Shown here: in pieces, positions 16,472-25,011 of the stretch
How positions within the stretch are numbered: position 1 is the first letter of the stretch
Layout of the letters: each line of letters begins with the position of its first letter
NCBI RefSeq assembly: GCF_001403735.1
Contig: NZ_CXPG01000021.1
Coordinates: 408,973 to 472,972 of the forward strand
Direction of reading: 5' to 3'
DNA from: Jannaschia rubra
GTDB taxonomy: Bacteria > Pseudomonadota > Alphaproteobacteria > Rhodobacterales > Rhodobacteraceae
Length of the DNA: 64,000 bases
The notes under the pieces: model-generated
The model's database searches: none
What the model was told of the DNA's origin: nothing
The model's input: the letters and a program-made list of their open reading frames with translations, nothing else
Position numbers and translations under genes: made by a program

Positions 16472-18136
16472 ATGCGCCTTCGCCCCCGCCAGAAGACCTT
16501 CGTCGAGCGCAGCGTGGCTGCGCTCGCCTCCCGCGGCAACACGCTGGGCGTGGCGCCCACTGGCGCGGGCAAGACCATCATGCTCTCGGCGGTCACCGGC
16601 GAGATGATCGGCGACGGCGCCAAGGCTTGCGTGCTCGCCCATCGCGACGAGTTGACGGAGCAGAACCGCGCCAAGTTCCAGCGCGTGGTGCCGGGCGTCG
16701 CCACCTCGGTCATCGACGCCACGGAGAAGTCCTGGGGCGGTCAGGTCGCCTTCGCCATGGTGCCGACGCTGGCGCGGACATCGAACCTTGCCGACATGCC
16801 ACGTCTCGACCTGCTGGTCGTGGATGAGGCGCACCATGCCGTCGCCGACAGCTACCGCCGCATCATCGACCGGGTGCGCGAGGCCAATCCCGATGCCCGC
16901 ATCTTCGGGATCACCGCCACGCCGAACCGGGGCGACAGGAAGGGCCTGCGCGACGTCTTCGACAATGTCGCCGACCAGGTGCGGCTGGGCGAGTTGATCG
17001 CCTCGGGCCATCTCGTGCTGCCCCGCACCTTCGTCATCGACGTGGGCGTGCAGGACGAACTGCGCTCGGTCCGCAAGACCATGTCGGATTTCGACATGGC
17101 GGAGGTGGCGGGCATCATGGACCGCGCCCCCGTCACCGACGAGGTGATCCGCCACTGGAAGGAAAAGGCGGGCGACCGGCAGACCGTGGTGTTCTGCTCC
17201 ACCGTCGCCCACGCCGAGCACGTCACCGAAGCGTTCCGGGCGGCGGGCGTTTCCGCCGCGCTGATCCATGGCGATCTGGCGGCCGAGACCCGCAAGGCGA
17301 TCCTCGCCGACTATGCGGCGGGCAGCATCCGCGTCGTGGTCAACGTGGCGGTGCTGACCGAGGGCTGGGACCATCCGCCCACCTCCTGCGTCGTGCTGCT
17401 GCGCCCCAGCTCCTACAAGTCCACCATGATCCAGATGGTCGGGCGCGGCCTGCGCATCGTCGATCCCGAGGAATACCCCGGTGTCGTGAAAACCGACTGC
17501 ATTGTACTGGACTTCGGGACGTCGAGTCTCACGCACGGCACGCTGGAACAGGATGTCGATCTCGACGGGCGCGTTCCGACGCCGGGGGAAGCCCCCACGA
17601 AACTCTGCCCCGAATGCAAGGCCGAGATCCCGATCGCGGTCACCGAATGCCCGATATGCGGGTGCGAGCTGCCGCGCGAAGGCGCGGAGCCCATCGACAG
17701 TTTCGTCATGACCGAGCTCGACCTTCTCGAGCAATCGAGTTTCGCGTGGGTGGACCTGTTCGGCGACGACGCGGCGCTGATGGCCAACGGCTTTCACGCC
17801 TGGGGCGGCGTGTTCTTCCTCGAGGGCCGATGGCACGCGGTCGGGGGCGCCAAGGGCAAGGCGACGCGGCTCCTGAGCGTGGGCGAGCGCATCGTCTGTC
17901 TCGCGCAGGCCGACGACTGGCTGAACACCCATGAGACCGACGAGAGCGCCTTCAAGTCGAAGCGCTGGCTGAAGCAGGACGCGACGGAAAAGCAGCTGAA
18001 CTGCCTGCCGCCCGAGTTCCGGCGCGACTACGGCCTTACCAGATATCGCGCCTCCGCGCTGATCTCGTTCCAGTTCAACAAGCGCGACATCCGGCGCCTC
18101 GTCACGGCGGCCGAGCCCGAGCGGAGGGCGGCGTGA
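16472..18136 (+). CDS. DEAD/DEAH-box helicase with C-terminal zinc finger
   Basis: The 554-residue protein is a superfamily 2 helicase of the phage/restriction type: Walker A APTGAGKT near residue 29, DEAHH near 117, motif VI QMVGRGLRI near 321. A CPEC...CPICGC zinc finger follows near 380-398, and a C-terminal region contains a KSKRWLKQDATEKQL stretch. It probably unwinds DNA during prophage replication or recombination. Its stop overlaps the next gene (GTGA). Confidence 0.9.
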   Translation: MRLRPRQKTFVERSVAALASRGNTLGVAPTGAGKTIMLSAVTGEMIGDGAKACVLAHRDELTEQNRAKFQRVVPGVATSVIDATEKSWGGQVAFAMVPTLARTSNLADMPRLDLLVVDEAHHAVADSYRRIIDRVREANPDARIFGITATPNRGDRKGLRDVFDNVADQVRLGELIASGHLVLPRTFVIDVGVQDELRSVRKTMSDFDMAEVAGIMDRAPVTDEVIRHWKEKAGDRQTVVFCSTVAHAEHVTEAFRAAGVSAALIHGDLAAETRKAILADYAAGSIRVVVNVAVLTEGWDHPPTSCVVLLRPSSYKSTMIQMVGRGLRIVDPEEYPGVVKTDCIVLDFGTSSLTHGTLEQDVDLDGRVPTPGEAPTKLCPECKAEIPIAVTECPICGCELPREGAEPIDSFVMTELDLLEQSSFAWVDLFGDDAALMANGFHAWGGVFFLEGRWHAVGGAKGKATRLLSVGERIVCLAQADDWLNTHETDESAFKSKRWLKQDATEKQLNCLPPEFRRDYGLTRYRASALISFQFNKRDIRRLVTAAEPERRAA

Positions 18137-18558
18137 ATCATGTCGCGCAACTCCCATCCCCGCCCGCAGCGCCTGCGGATTGCCCGGAGCGTATTCGGCT
18201 CTGGCACCCGCGCCTCAAGCCTTGCGCCGTCTGTCTGCGCCCCGCGCGCGGCTTCGGTTTCTTCAACCCCAACAAACCCCGCCCCCGTGAACACCGCTGG
18301 TTCTGCTCGATGCACTGCCAGGCGTTCTTCGCGGCGCGCCACCGGAAAGGACTGACCATGCAGGGAACGACCGATGAAGAACGCCTCGCCATAGCGATGG
18401 TGATGAAACGGCTGGGCCAGACAATGGACCTGATCGGCTGGGACAAACGGCTGCGCGATCTCACCGAAACCGATGTCACCGCCCTGATCGAGGAGGTTCT
18501 GGAGGGCTATGGCGCCGAGATGTCGCGCATCGCCGCCAAGGGCGAGGTGCCGTTCTGA
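18133..18558 (+). CDS. Small zinc-finger prophage protein (DUF6511-like)
   Basis: The 141-residue protein starts at GTG overlapping the helicase stop. It has CAVCLRPARGFGFFNP and, about 30 residues later, FCSMHCQ, which can form a zinc site. A helical C-terminal half follows. I associate this pattern with DUF6511; function is unknown. Its stop overlaps the nuclease start (TGATG). Confidence 0.65.
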   Translation: MNHVAQLPSPPAAPADCPERIRLWHPRLKPCAVCLRPARGFGFFNPNKPRPREHRWFCSMHCQAFFAARHRKGLTMQGTTDEERLAIAMVMKRLGQTMDLIGWDKRLRDLTETDVTALIEEVLEGYGAEMSRIAAKGEVPF

Positions 18559-19325
18559 TGCTGGATTTCAACCCGCGCCCCTCCATGGCCGAGCGGATCA
18601 ACGCGCTGGTCGACGTGGCACTCATCGCCGAGCGGAAGGCCACGCCGCGCCGGACCTATCTCGGCGCGTCCCGTCTGGGGCATGCCTGCGAACGCGCGCT
18701 GCAGTTCGAGTTCGCGGGCGCGCCCAAGGATGAGGGCTCGGACTTTGGCGGGCAGACCCTGCGGATTTTCGAGATCGGTCACCAGCTCGAGGACCTGGCG
18801 ATCCGCTGGCTGCGGGCGGCCGGGCTGGACCTCTACACCCGCAAGGGCAACCGCCCCGATGGGGAACAGTTCAGCTTCTCCGTCGCGGGCGGCCGCATCC
18901 GTGGCCATGTCGACGGGGTGATCGCCGCGGCCCCGGCCGCGCTCGGTCTGCGCACCCCGGCGCTCTGGGAATGCAAGACGATGAACGCGAAGAACTGGCG
19001 GGCCTGCGTCAAGGACGGGGTCGCCGTCTCCAAGCCCGTCTATGCCGCCCAGATCGCGATCTACCAGGCTTACATGGAGCCGTCGGTGCCAGGCATTTCC
19101 TCGGCCCCGGCACTGTTCACGGCGATCAACAAGGACACGGCCGAACTGCATCACGAGCAGGTCGCCTTCGATGCCGACCTCGCGCAGCGCATGTCCGACC
19201 GCGCGGTGCGGATCCTGCAGGCCACCGACGCGGGCGAGCTGCTGCCCCGCATCGCTGCCAACCGCGACTTCTTCGAGTGCCGGTTCTGCGTTCATGCCGA
19301 GCGGTGTTGGAGTCTGGCTGCATGA
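18558..19325 (+). CDS. PD-(D/E)XK exonuclease (RecB/Cas4-like)
   Basis: The 255-residue protein shows the PD-(D/E)XK pattern: RLGHACERALQFEF, IGHQLEDLAIRWL, then RGHVDGVI with the catalytic Asp and LWECKTMNAKNW with the E-x-K. The C-terminus has CRFCVHAERC, a cysteine cluster like those that bind iron-sulfur in Cas4-type nucleases. It probably resects DNA ends in phage recombination along with the RecA-like ATPase. It overlaps the next gene by ATGA. Confidence 0.8.
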   Translation: MLDFNPRPSMAERINALVDVALIAERKATPRRTYLGASRLGHACERALQFEFAGAPKDEGSDFGGQTLRIFEIGHQLEDLAIRWLRAAGLDLYTRKGNRPDGEQFSFSVAGGRIRGHVDGVIAAAPAALGLRTPALWECKTMNAKNWRACVKDGVAVSKPVYAAQIAIYQAYMEPSVPGISSAPALFTAINKDTAELHHEQVAFDADLAQRMSDRAVRILQATDAGELLPRIAANRDFFECRFCVHAERCWSLAA

Positions 19326-21688
19326 GCGACGAGCCCACCGAGCCATCCGATCCCGACCAGGAGCCAGCCATGCGCGACGACACCACGCCCGATGAGCCCA
19401 AGGAAAACATTGTCCATTTCAACCCATGGCGCGACTTCAACGACGCCGCGCCGCAGATCGACGTCTTCGGCGACGAGCCCGACCCTGCGCAGATCGCGCA
19501 ATTCATGCAGCTCGTCTTCGGGTATTGCGACGGGCTGATCCCGGTCCGCAGCTTCATCGACAAGGGCCAAGGCATCGACGGCCGCCCGCATAACATCTGG
19601 CTGGAGGCGGATCATTCCGCCCCGGAAAAGATGGCGACCTTCGCGACATGGGCCTCGCGCGAGGGGGCGGCGGTCTATGTGATCCCCGGCACCGTGGCCG
19701 CGCCCGGTCAGGCCAAGGCGGCCGACATCCTGCAGATGCAGACGGTGGTGGTCGATCTCGACACCGGTGACATCGCCGCCAAGCGCGCGCACCTCGAGCG
19801 CCACCTTGGCGCTCCCAGCATGGTGGTGGAGAGCGGCGGCGTCACGGCCGAGGGGCAGCGCAAGTGCCATGTCTGGTGGGCGCTGACCGAACCCGCCGAG
19901 GGCGACGACATCGCGCGTGTCTGCCGTCTGCGCGGCGACATCGCCGCAAAGGTCGGCGGCGACATGCATTTCCGCTCCGCCCATCAGCCGATCCGGGTGG
20001 CGGGCAGCGTCTATTACAAGAACAACCTCAAGACGCAGGTGCGGATCGTCGAACTGAACGCCGACCGCGAACGCGATCTGGCCGAATTCATCGAAGCCGT
20101 CACCGACATGCCGCCCGCGCCGGGCGTGTCCCTGCAGCCCGCGTTCACCCATCCCGACAAGCCCAACCTGGACAATGTGCTGGTCACGCCGGTGCGCGAA
20201 GGGGCGCAGGACGACTGGTCCCGCTTCGAAGGTGCGTCCGCCGCGATCGGGCATTTCATCCGCATGGTCCACGAGGGCCGGATGACAAAGGACGAGGGCT
20301 GGATCGGCATCTGCGGCTACAACGCCGCGATGCTGCGACCCCAGTGGCCCGTCGAGCGGCTCAAGCGGGAATCCGAGCGGCTCTGGGAACGGCATGTCGA
20401 GAAATACGGCCCGCCGCTGATCCGGCTGGACTCCGGCGCACCGGGACCGGTCGAGATGCCCGCCTTCACGTTGGGCGCGCTGCTGGACGATCAGAGCCCG
20501 ATGCCGGAGGACATCATCGCGCCCCGGGTGCTGACGCCGGGCGGACTGCTGGTGCTGGGCGGTGCGCCCAAGGTGGGCAAGAGCGACCTGCTGATTTCCT
20601 GGCTCGTCCACATGGCCGCTGGCGTGCCGTTCCTCGGCTTCACGCCGCCAAGGCCGCTGCGGATCTTCTACCTGCAGGCCGAGATCCAATATCACTATCT
20701 GCGGGAGCGACTGAAGCAGATCGCCCTGCCGTCCGACGTGCTGGCCGCCGCGCGCGACACCTTCGTCGCCACACCCAAGCTGAAAATGCTGCTCGACAAC
20801 GAGGGCAGCGTGCGGGTCGCCCGTGCGATCCGGACGGCATTCCCGGATGCGCCGCCCGACATCTTCTGCGTCGACCCGATCCGGAACCTATTCGATGGCG
20901 GACCCGATGGCGGTGGCGAGAACGACAACACCGCCATGATGTTCTTCCTAAAGGAGCGGGTCGAGGTTTTGCGCGACCACATCGACCCGGACTGCGGGGT
21001 CATCCTGATCCACCACACCAAGAAGCTCAACAAGCACCAGGTGAAGGAGGATCCATTCCTCGCGCTTTCGGGCGCCAGCGCCCTGCGGAGCTTCTACACC
21101 TCCGGCCTCATCCTGCACCGCCCCGACGAGGACGCGTCAGAGCGCAAGCTGGAGATCGAGCTGCGCAACGGCCCCGCGCTGCCCTCGAAGCTGATCGACA
21201 AGGTTCGCGGCCAATGGGTCGAGATCAACCCGATGAACGAGCGCCTCGTGCGTCAGGACATCGGCGCCAGACACGATGCCGAGCGGGATCGGAAAAACCA
21301 GGTCGTCCTGGGGATGATCTTCGACGAGGCGGCCGAGGGTCGGCTCTACACCGCCACGCAGTTCGCGGAGGCGTTCGAGAACCAGCACGATCTCGGCGGG
21401 CGCTACAGCATCCGTGAGCGGCTGTCGGTGCTCGCCACAAAGGGCCTGATCAAGTTCCGCCGGAGTTTCACGGAGCACGGGTATGCCGGGACGCAATCAC
21501 ATTTCGGATATCTCGTGATCAGGGACATGCGCTTCGGCCGCGATCCCGTGATCGACACGGACACCGGAGAGGTCCTTGCCGAAGGCGTCGCGGTGCTGCC
21601 GACCCACTACAAATGCCCCCATTCCGGCCGCGCGCGAGAGGTCGAGAACCCCTCCGTCTGGGTCTATCCGGAGGAGGCCCATGACTGA
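19322..21688 (+). CDS. Primase-helicase fusion (RepB-like primase, RepA-like ATPase)
   Basis: The 788-residue start at 19322 is set by the ATGA overlap. The N-terminal half resembles RepB-like primases (VVVDLDTGD near residue 140, CHVWWAL, FRSAHQPIRVAGSVYYK). The middle has a hexameric-helicase ATPase, with Walker A GGAPKVGKSD near 413 and Walker B IFCVDPIRNLF near 513, plus VILIHHTKK. A winged-helix-like C-terminus ends the protein. It likely starts and drives prophage DNA replication. The repeats after its stop could be the matching origin. Confidence 0.85.
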   Translation: MSDEPTEPSDPDQEPAMRDDTTPDEPKENIVHFNPWRDFNDAAPQIDVFGDEPDPAQIAQFMQLVFGYCDGLIPVRSFIDKGQGIDGRPHNIWLEADHSAPEKMATFATWASREGAAVYVIPGTVAAPGQAKAADILQMQTVVVDLDTGDIAAKRAHLERHLGAPSMVVESGGVTAEGQRKCHVWWALTEPAEGDDIARVCRLRGDIAAKVGGDMHFRSAHQPIRVAGSVYYKNNLKTQVRIVELNADRERDLAEFIEAVTDMPPAPGVSLQPAFTHPDKPNLDNVLVTPVREGAQDDWSRFEGASAAIGHFIRMVHEGRMTKDEGWIGICGYNAAMLRPQWPVERLKRESERLWERHVEKYGPPLIRLDSGAPGPVEMPAFTLGALLDDQSPMPEDIIAPRVLTPGGLLVLGGAPKVGKSDLLISWLVHMAAGVPFLGFTPPRPLRIFYLQAEIQYHYLRERLKQIALPSDVLAAARDTFVATPKLKMLLDNEGSVRVARAIRTAFPDAPPDIFCVDPIRNLFDGGPDGGGENDNTAMMFFLKERVEVLRDHIDPDCGVILIHHTKKLNKHQVKEDPFLALSGASALRSFYTSGLILHRPDEDASERKLEIELRNGPALPSKLIDKVRGQWVEINPMNERLVRQDIGARHDAERDRKNQVVLGMIFDEAAEGRLYTATQFAEAFENQHDLGGRYSIRERLSVLATKGLIKFRRSFTEHGYAGTQSHFGYLVIRDMRFGRDPVIDTDTGEVLAEGVAVLPTHYKCPHSGRAREVENPSVWVYPEEAHD

Positions 21689-21689
21689 C

Positions 21690-21800
21690 TTCCTCATCAT
21701 GAGCGCGACCTGCCTCATTCTCATCCCTTCCTCATGGTCCAATGAAATCAATGGGTTGGCGATGAGGATGAGAAAGGCCTTCCTCATCGACCCGCCTCAT
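21690..21800. repeat. Iteron-like TTCCTCAT/CCTCAT repeats
   Basis: TTCCTCAT occurs at 21690-21697, 21728-21735 and 21780-21787. CCTCAT occurs again at 21713-21718 and 21795-21800, and in reverse as ATGAGG at 21762-21767. They lie in the 364-bp gap between the primase-helicase and the RuvC-like gene. Spaced repeats beside a replication initiator suggest a phage origin, but a regulatory role is also possible. The gap carries no convincing gene, although one frame is open through it into the next CDS. Confidence 0.4.
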
Positions 21801-21867
21801 CCCTTGAGTCGTGAAAAATCAACGGGAACAGAGTCTTGCAGCCATAACATGAGGCGAGTGGGCAAGC

Positions 21868-21886
21868 CCCCATACTATGTATGGGG
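21868..21886. repeat. Perfect palindrome and overlapping stem-loops
   Basis: CCCCATAC-TAT-GTATGGGG is a perfect 8-3-8 inverted repeat. Its right arm also pairs imperfectly with a GCCTCCCATAC at about 21911-21921, giving two mutually exclusive hairpins around a GGCCAA/TTGGCC pair. It sits in the same intergenic region as the iteron-like repeats, which fits an origin or an attenuator. Confidence 0.5.
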
Positions 21887-22052
21887 AGGCCAACCGGCAG
21901 GTTTGGCCTCGCCTCCCATACGTCGAGGGTGTCCGCGCGCGGGCTCCGACGCTCCCTGCACATTCCGATCCGACGACGGCGGCCCCGTACCGCCAAGCAA
22001 CAGACCGCCGTCGTCTTCCACCCGAGCAGCCAACCAGAAGAGGAGACCACCC

Positions 22053-22589
22053 ATGGCTGACCTGACTCTCGCCACCTCCAGCCGCGCGGCAATCCCCGAT
22101 CTGCGGCCCGTCGTCCACGCCAACCGGGTGATGCTGGCGCTCGACCTCGGCACCGCAACGGGATGGGCGCTGCACGGCATCGACGGGCTGATCACCTCCG
22201 GCACGGCGTCGTTCCGCCCCGGCCGGTTCGACGGTGGCGGCATGCGGTATCTCCGCTTCACCAACTGGCTCACCGAAATCTACCGGCTGTCGGGCCCCGT
22301 CGCCGCCATCTGGTTCGAGGAGGTCCGCCGCCATGCCGCGACCGACGCCGCCCATGTCTACGGCGGGCTGATGGCCACGCCGACGGCATGGGCCGAACTG
22401 CGCGGCATCCCCTACGAGGGTGTCCCGGTCGGCACCATCAAACGCCACGCCACCGGCAAGGGCAACGCGAACAAGGACGCCATGATGGCCGCTGCCCGGG
22501 CGCGCGGCTTCTCGCCCGCCGACGACAACGAGGCCGACGCCATCGCGATTCTGCTCTGGGCGCTGGAAACGCGCGGAGGTGTGCAATGA
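22053..22589 (+). CDS. RuvC-like Holliday junction resolvase of phage type
   Basis: From the ATG at 22053 (AAGAGGAGA upstream) the protein is 178 residues. It has the RNase H fold start LALDLGTATGWAL with the first Asp, WFEEVRR with the catalytic Glu, and a C-terminal DDNEADAIAILLW supplying the last acidic pair. This is the standard phage RuvC-like pattern. It would resolve recombination intermediates before packaging. The open frame extends upstream to 21681, but that extension looks unlike protein and crosses the repeats. Confidence 0.85.
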   Translation: MADLTLATSSRAAIPDLRPVVHANRVMLALDLGTATGWALHGIDGLITSGTASFRPGRFDGGGMRYLRFTNWLTEIYRLSGPVAAIWFEEVRRHAATDAAHVYGGLMATPTAWAELRGIPYEGVPVGTIKRHATGKGNANKDAMMAAARARGFSPADDNEADAIAILLWALETRGGVQ

Positions 22590-22789
22590 GCGGGATGCGG
22601 TTCACGCCCAAGGGCTACGGCGGCCATCGCCGCAATCCCGACGAGGTCAAGCGCGACGGCTGGAAGGAACAGGGCCTGTTGGCCGTCGCCATCGACGACG
22701 ACCGCCTGGCCTGGCCGGAGCGCGAGTTGGTCCGTCAGCTCGGCGAGCGGCTCTACGGCAAGCGGGAACGGGAGGCGCGTCATGGGTGA
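22586..22789 (+). CDS. Small prophage protein, unknown
   Basis: The 67-residue protein (start MSGMRFTPKGYGGHRR) is basic and has no recognised domain. Its ATG overlaps the RuvC-like stop, and its end overlaps the next gene by eight bases, so it is translated within the early operon. Confidence 0.6.
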   Translation: MSGMRFTPKGYGGHRRNPDEVKRDGWKEQGLLAVAIDDDRLAWPERELVRQLGERLYGKREREARHG

Positions 22790-23228
22790 GTGGACCACAG
22801 CGCAGGTGCAGGACCGGCTGGAACTTGCGGCGGGCGTCATGCGGCAGATGCCGGGCGTCATGCCACAGGGCTTCTTCAACGCGTGGCCTGAGTATTTCCA
22901 CAGCTTCGCCGACAAGGTCGGCCAGGAGCCGCAGATGCGTCGCCCGAGGCCCAGCCCGCGTCAGATCACGCAGGCCGAGGAAGCGATGCTCTGGCTGCGC
23001 TGGCTCGAGCCCGAGGATGGGCGCCTGGTCTGGGCCCGCGCCGACGGCATGGCGTGGAAGCCGATCTGCTGGCAGTTCGGCCTGTCGCGCACGGCCGCGA
23101 CCAAGCGCTGGCAATACGGCCTTGCGGTGATCACCTGGCGGCTGAACGGTCGCGTGCCGTCGTCCCGGCGCTCGCAGCAGTTCGTCATCGAAAACGCCAA
23201 TCGGCTGTCAAGAAAAATCGTCCTCTGA
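22782..23228 (+). CDS. DUF6362-like prophage protein
   Basis: The 148-residue protein has MGEWTTAQVQDRLELAAGVM at the N-terminus, LWLRWLEPEDGRLVWARADG in the middle, and a helix-turn-helix-like WKPICWQFGLSRTAATKRW, features I associate with DUF6362. It may be a DNA-binding regulator of the early to late switch; that is inference. It ends the early operon and is followed by about 400 bp without a gene. Confidence 0.65.
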   Translation: MGEWTTAQVQDRLELAAGVMRQMPGVMPQGFFNAWPEYFHSFADKVGQEPQMRRPRPSPRQITQAEEAMLWLRWLEPEDGRLVWARADGMAWKPICWQFGLSRTAATKRWQYGLAVITWRLNGRVPSSRRSQQFVIENANRLSRKIVL

Positions 23229-23624
23229 GGAAATTTTCGGGTGTACATCGCGGGCCCTTACACATTTCGTCGGGGCCGTTAGAAAACGAATATGCTCGGG
23301 AGAGGAGCGGGCAGGCAAACGCCGCGCCGCTGGCTTCCGGGGTCCAGCGAAAGGTCCGGCCGGGGTCCAATGGGCTAACCCATTGAGTTCTTGGTTCCTT
23401 CCTGGCGATATTCGTATGCTGGCGGGCGAAGCGCGGGACATCGCCAGCGACAAGGCCGGATTTTTGGGAAGCCACCCGGAAGCCGGACCCGCTCATGCCC
23501 CGCTCAAACACCAATGAACGCTGGCCTTCCGACCGGACACCGCTGGTAGCCGCTGGACCCCGCTTGGAGTCCGGCCCGGCATCCGGAGTCCGGAAGCCAC
23601 CGGCATCCACCCGACCGAGGAACC
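23229..23624. other. 396-bp gap with inverted repeat
   Basis: No gene is visible. It contains a perfect inverted repeat CAATGGG-CTAA-CCCATTG at 23368-23385, two related sequences (ACGAATATGCTCGGG near 23286 and TATTCGTATGCTGGCGGG near 23409), and several CCGG-rich direct repeats (GGAGTCCGG). It could hold a promoter and operator for the methyltransferase pair, or a packaging site. Confidence 0.4.
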
Positions 23625-25010
23625 TTGCCCACCATGACGCTGAGCTTCGCCCCGGACGCGATCGAGACGTGGCCGCTGGCCAAGCTCCAGCCCTACGCGA
23701 AGAACGCGAAGGCGCATGGCGCGGACCAAGTGGCGAAGATCGCCGCCAGCATGGCCGAGTTCGGCTGGACCGTGCCATGCCTCGTGGCCGAGGACGGGGA
23801 ACTGATCGCGGGGCACGGGCGCGTGCTGGCGGCAACCCAGCTGGGACTGAACGAAGCGCCGGTCATCGTGCTCGGGCATCTGACCGAGGCGCAGCGCCGG
23901 GCGTACCGCATCGCCGACAACAAGCTGACCGAACTCGGCACCTGGGACGAGGCGCTGCTGTCGGCGGAACTGAACAATCTGCTGGCCGAAGACTTCGACC
24001 TGTCGCTGGTCGGGTTTTCCGATGGCGAACTGGACAAGCTGCTGGCCTACGTCGCGGAAGACGACGGTGAAGAAGGTGGCGCCGGGGGCTCCGTGCCGCC
24101 GGTGACCATCCCCGAACCGCCGCGCAATCCTGCCTCGCGCACCGGCGATCTGTGGATCCTCGGCGACCACCGCCTGCTCTGCGGTGACAGCACCAGCGCT
24201 GCCGATGTGCGCCTCCTGATGAACGGCGAGCGGGCGATCCTGTTCGCGACCGACCCGCCGTATCTGGTGGATTACGACGGCTCGAACCATCCGACGCGGA
24301 ACAAGGACTGGTCGGCGTCCTACGGCACGACCTGGGACGACAGTTCGCAGGGCGCGGAACTCTACGACGGCTTCATCGCGGCCGCCGTGGCGGAGGCCAT
24401 CGCCGAGGACGCCGCTTGGTACTGCTGGCACGCCTCGCGTCGCCAGGCGATGCTCGAGGCCTGCTGGGAGAAGGCCGGGGCCTTCGTCCATCGGCAGATC
24501 ATCTGGGTGAAGGACCGCAGGGTCCTGACCCGCTCGCATTACCTCTGGAAGCACGAGCCCTGCTTCATGGGCTGGCGCCGCCCGAACCGCCCACCCAAGG
24601 TCGCCGAGCAGACGCTGCCCTCGACCTGGGAAATGGCGTCCTTCGCCAAGGACGAGCGCCCGGACCACCCGACGCCGAAACCGCTGGACGCTTTCGGCAT
24701 CCCGATGCGCCAGCACGTCGCCCGTGGCGGCCTCTGCTACGAGCCCTTCTCGGGCTCCGGCTCGCAGATCATGGCGGGCGAGGCCAACGGCCGTCGCGTC
24801 TTCGCGATGGAGATCAGCCCGGCCTACGTCGATGTCGCCGTGGAACGCTGGCAGGCCGAGACCGGCCGCGACGCGATCCGTGACGGCGACGGTCGGACCT
24901 TCGCGCAGGTGAGGACCGAGCGGCTGGGCGACGACGCCGAGGCCCGGGCCGATACGCCGGACCCGGACGCCGCCCCAGAACCCGCGCGAAAGCGCAAGAC
25001 CGCCGCGTGA
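23625..25010 (+). CDS. ParB-domain DNA methyltransferase (N4/N6)
   Basis: The 461-residue protein begins at TTG with GAGG four bases upstream; an ATG three codons later is possible. An N-terminal ParB/Srx-like domain (about 10-140) has AGHGRVLAA and AYRIADNKLTE. The methyltransferase follows in beta-class order: LFATDPPY near residue 207 and PFSGSGSQI near 375. Phage enzymes of this layout modify their own DNA against host restriction. The Dcm gene starts two bases downstream. Confidence 0.9.
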   Translation: MPTMTLSFAPDAIETWPLAKLQPYAKNAKAHGADQVAKIAASMAEFGWTVPCLVAEDGELIAGHGRVLAATQLGLNEAPVIVLGHLTEAQRRAYRIADNKLTELGTWDEALLSAELNNLLAEDFDLSLVGFSDGELDKLLAYVAEDDGEEGGAGGSVPPVTIPEPPRNPASRTGDLWILGDHRLLCGDSTSAADVRLLMNGERAILFATDPPYLVDYDGSNHPTRNKDWSASYGTTWDDSSQGAELYDGFIAAAVAEAIAEDAAWYCWHASRRQAMLEACWEKAGAFVHRQIIWVKDRRVLTRSHYLWKHEPCFMGWRRPNRPPKVAEQTLPSTWEMASFAKDERPDHPTPKPLDAFGIPMRQHVARGGLCYEPFSGSGSQIMAGEANGRRVFAMEISPAYVDVAVERWQAETGRDAIRDGDGRTFAQVRTERLGDDAEARADTPDPDAAPEPARKRKTAA

Positions 25011-25011
25011 C

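Noticed and set aside
16397..18157. A 586-codon reverse-strand open frame across the helicase
   Set aside because: It is antisense to a helicase with complete motifs and has no recognisable domain.
21681..22052. N-terminal extension of the RuvC-like gene from the ATG at 21681
   Set aside because: A good ribosome-binding sequence precedes it, but the 124 extra residues cross the repeats and look unlike protein; the start at 22053 gives a normal family length.
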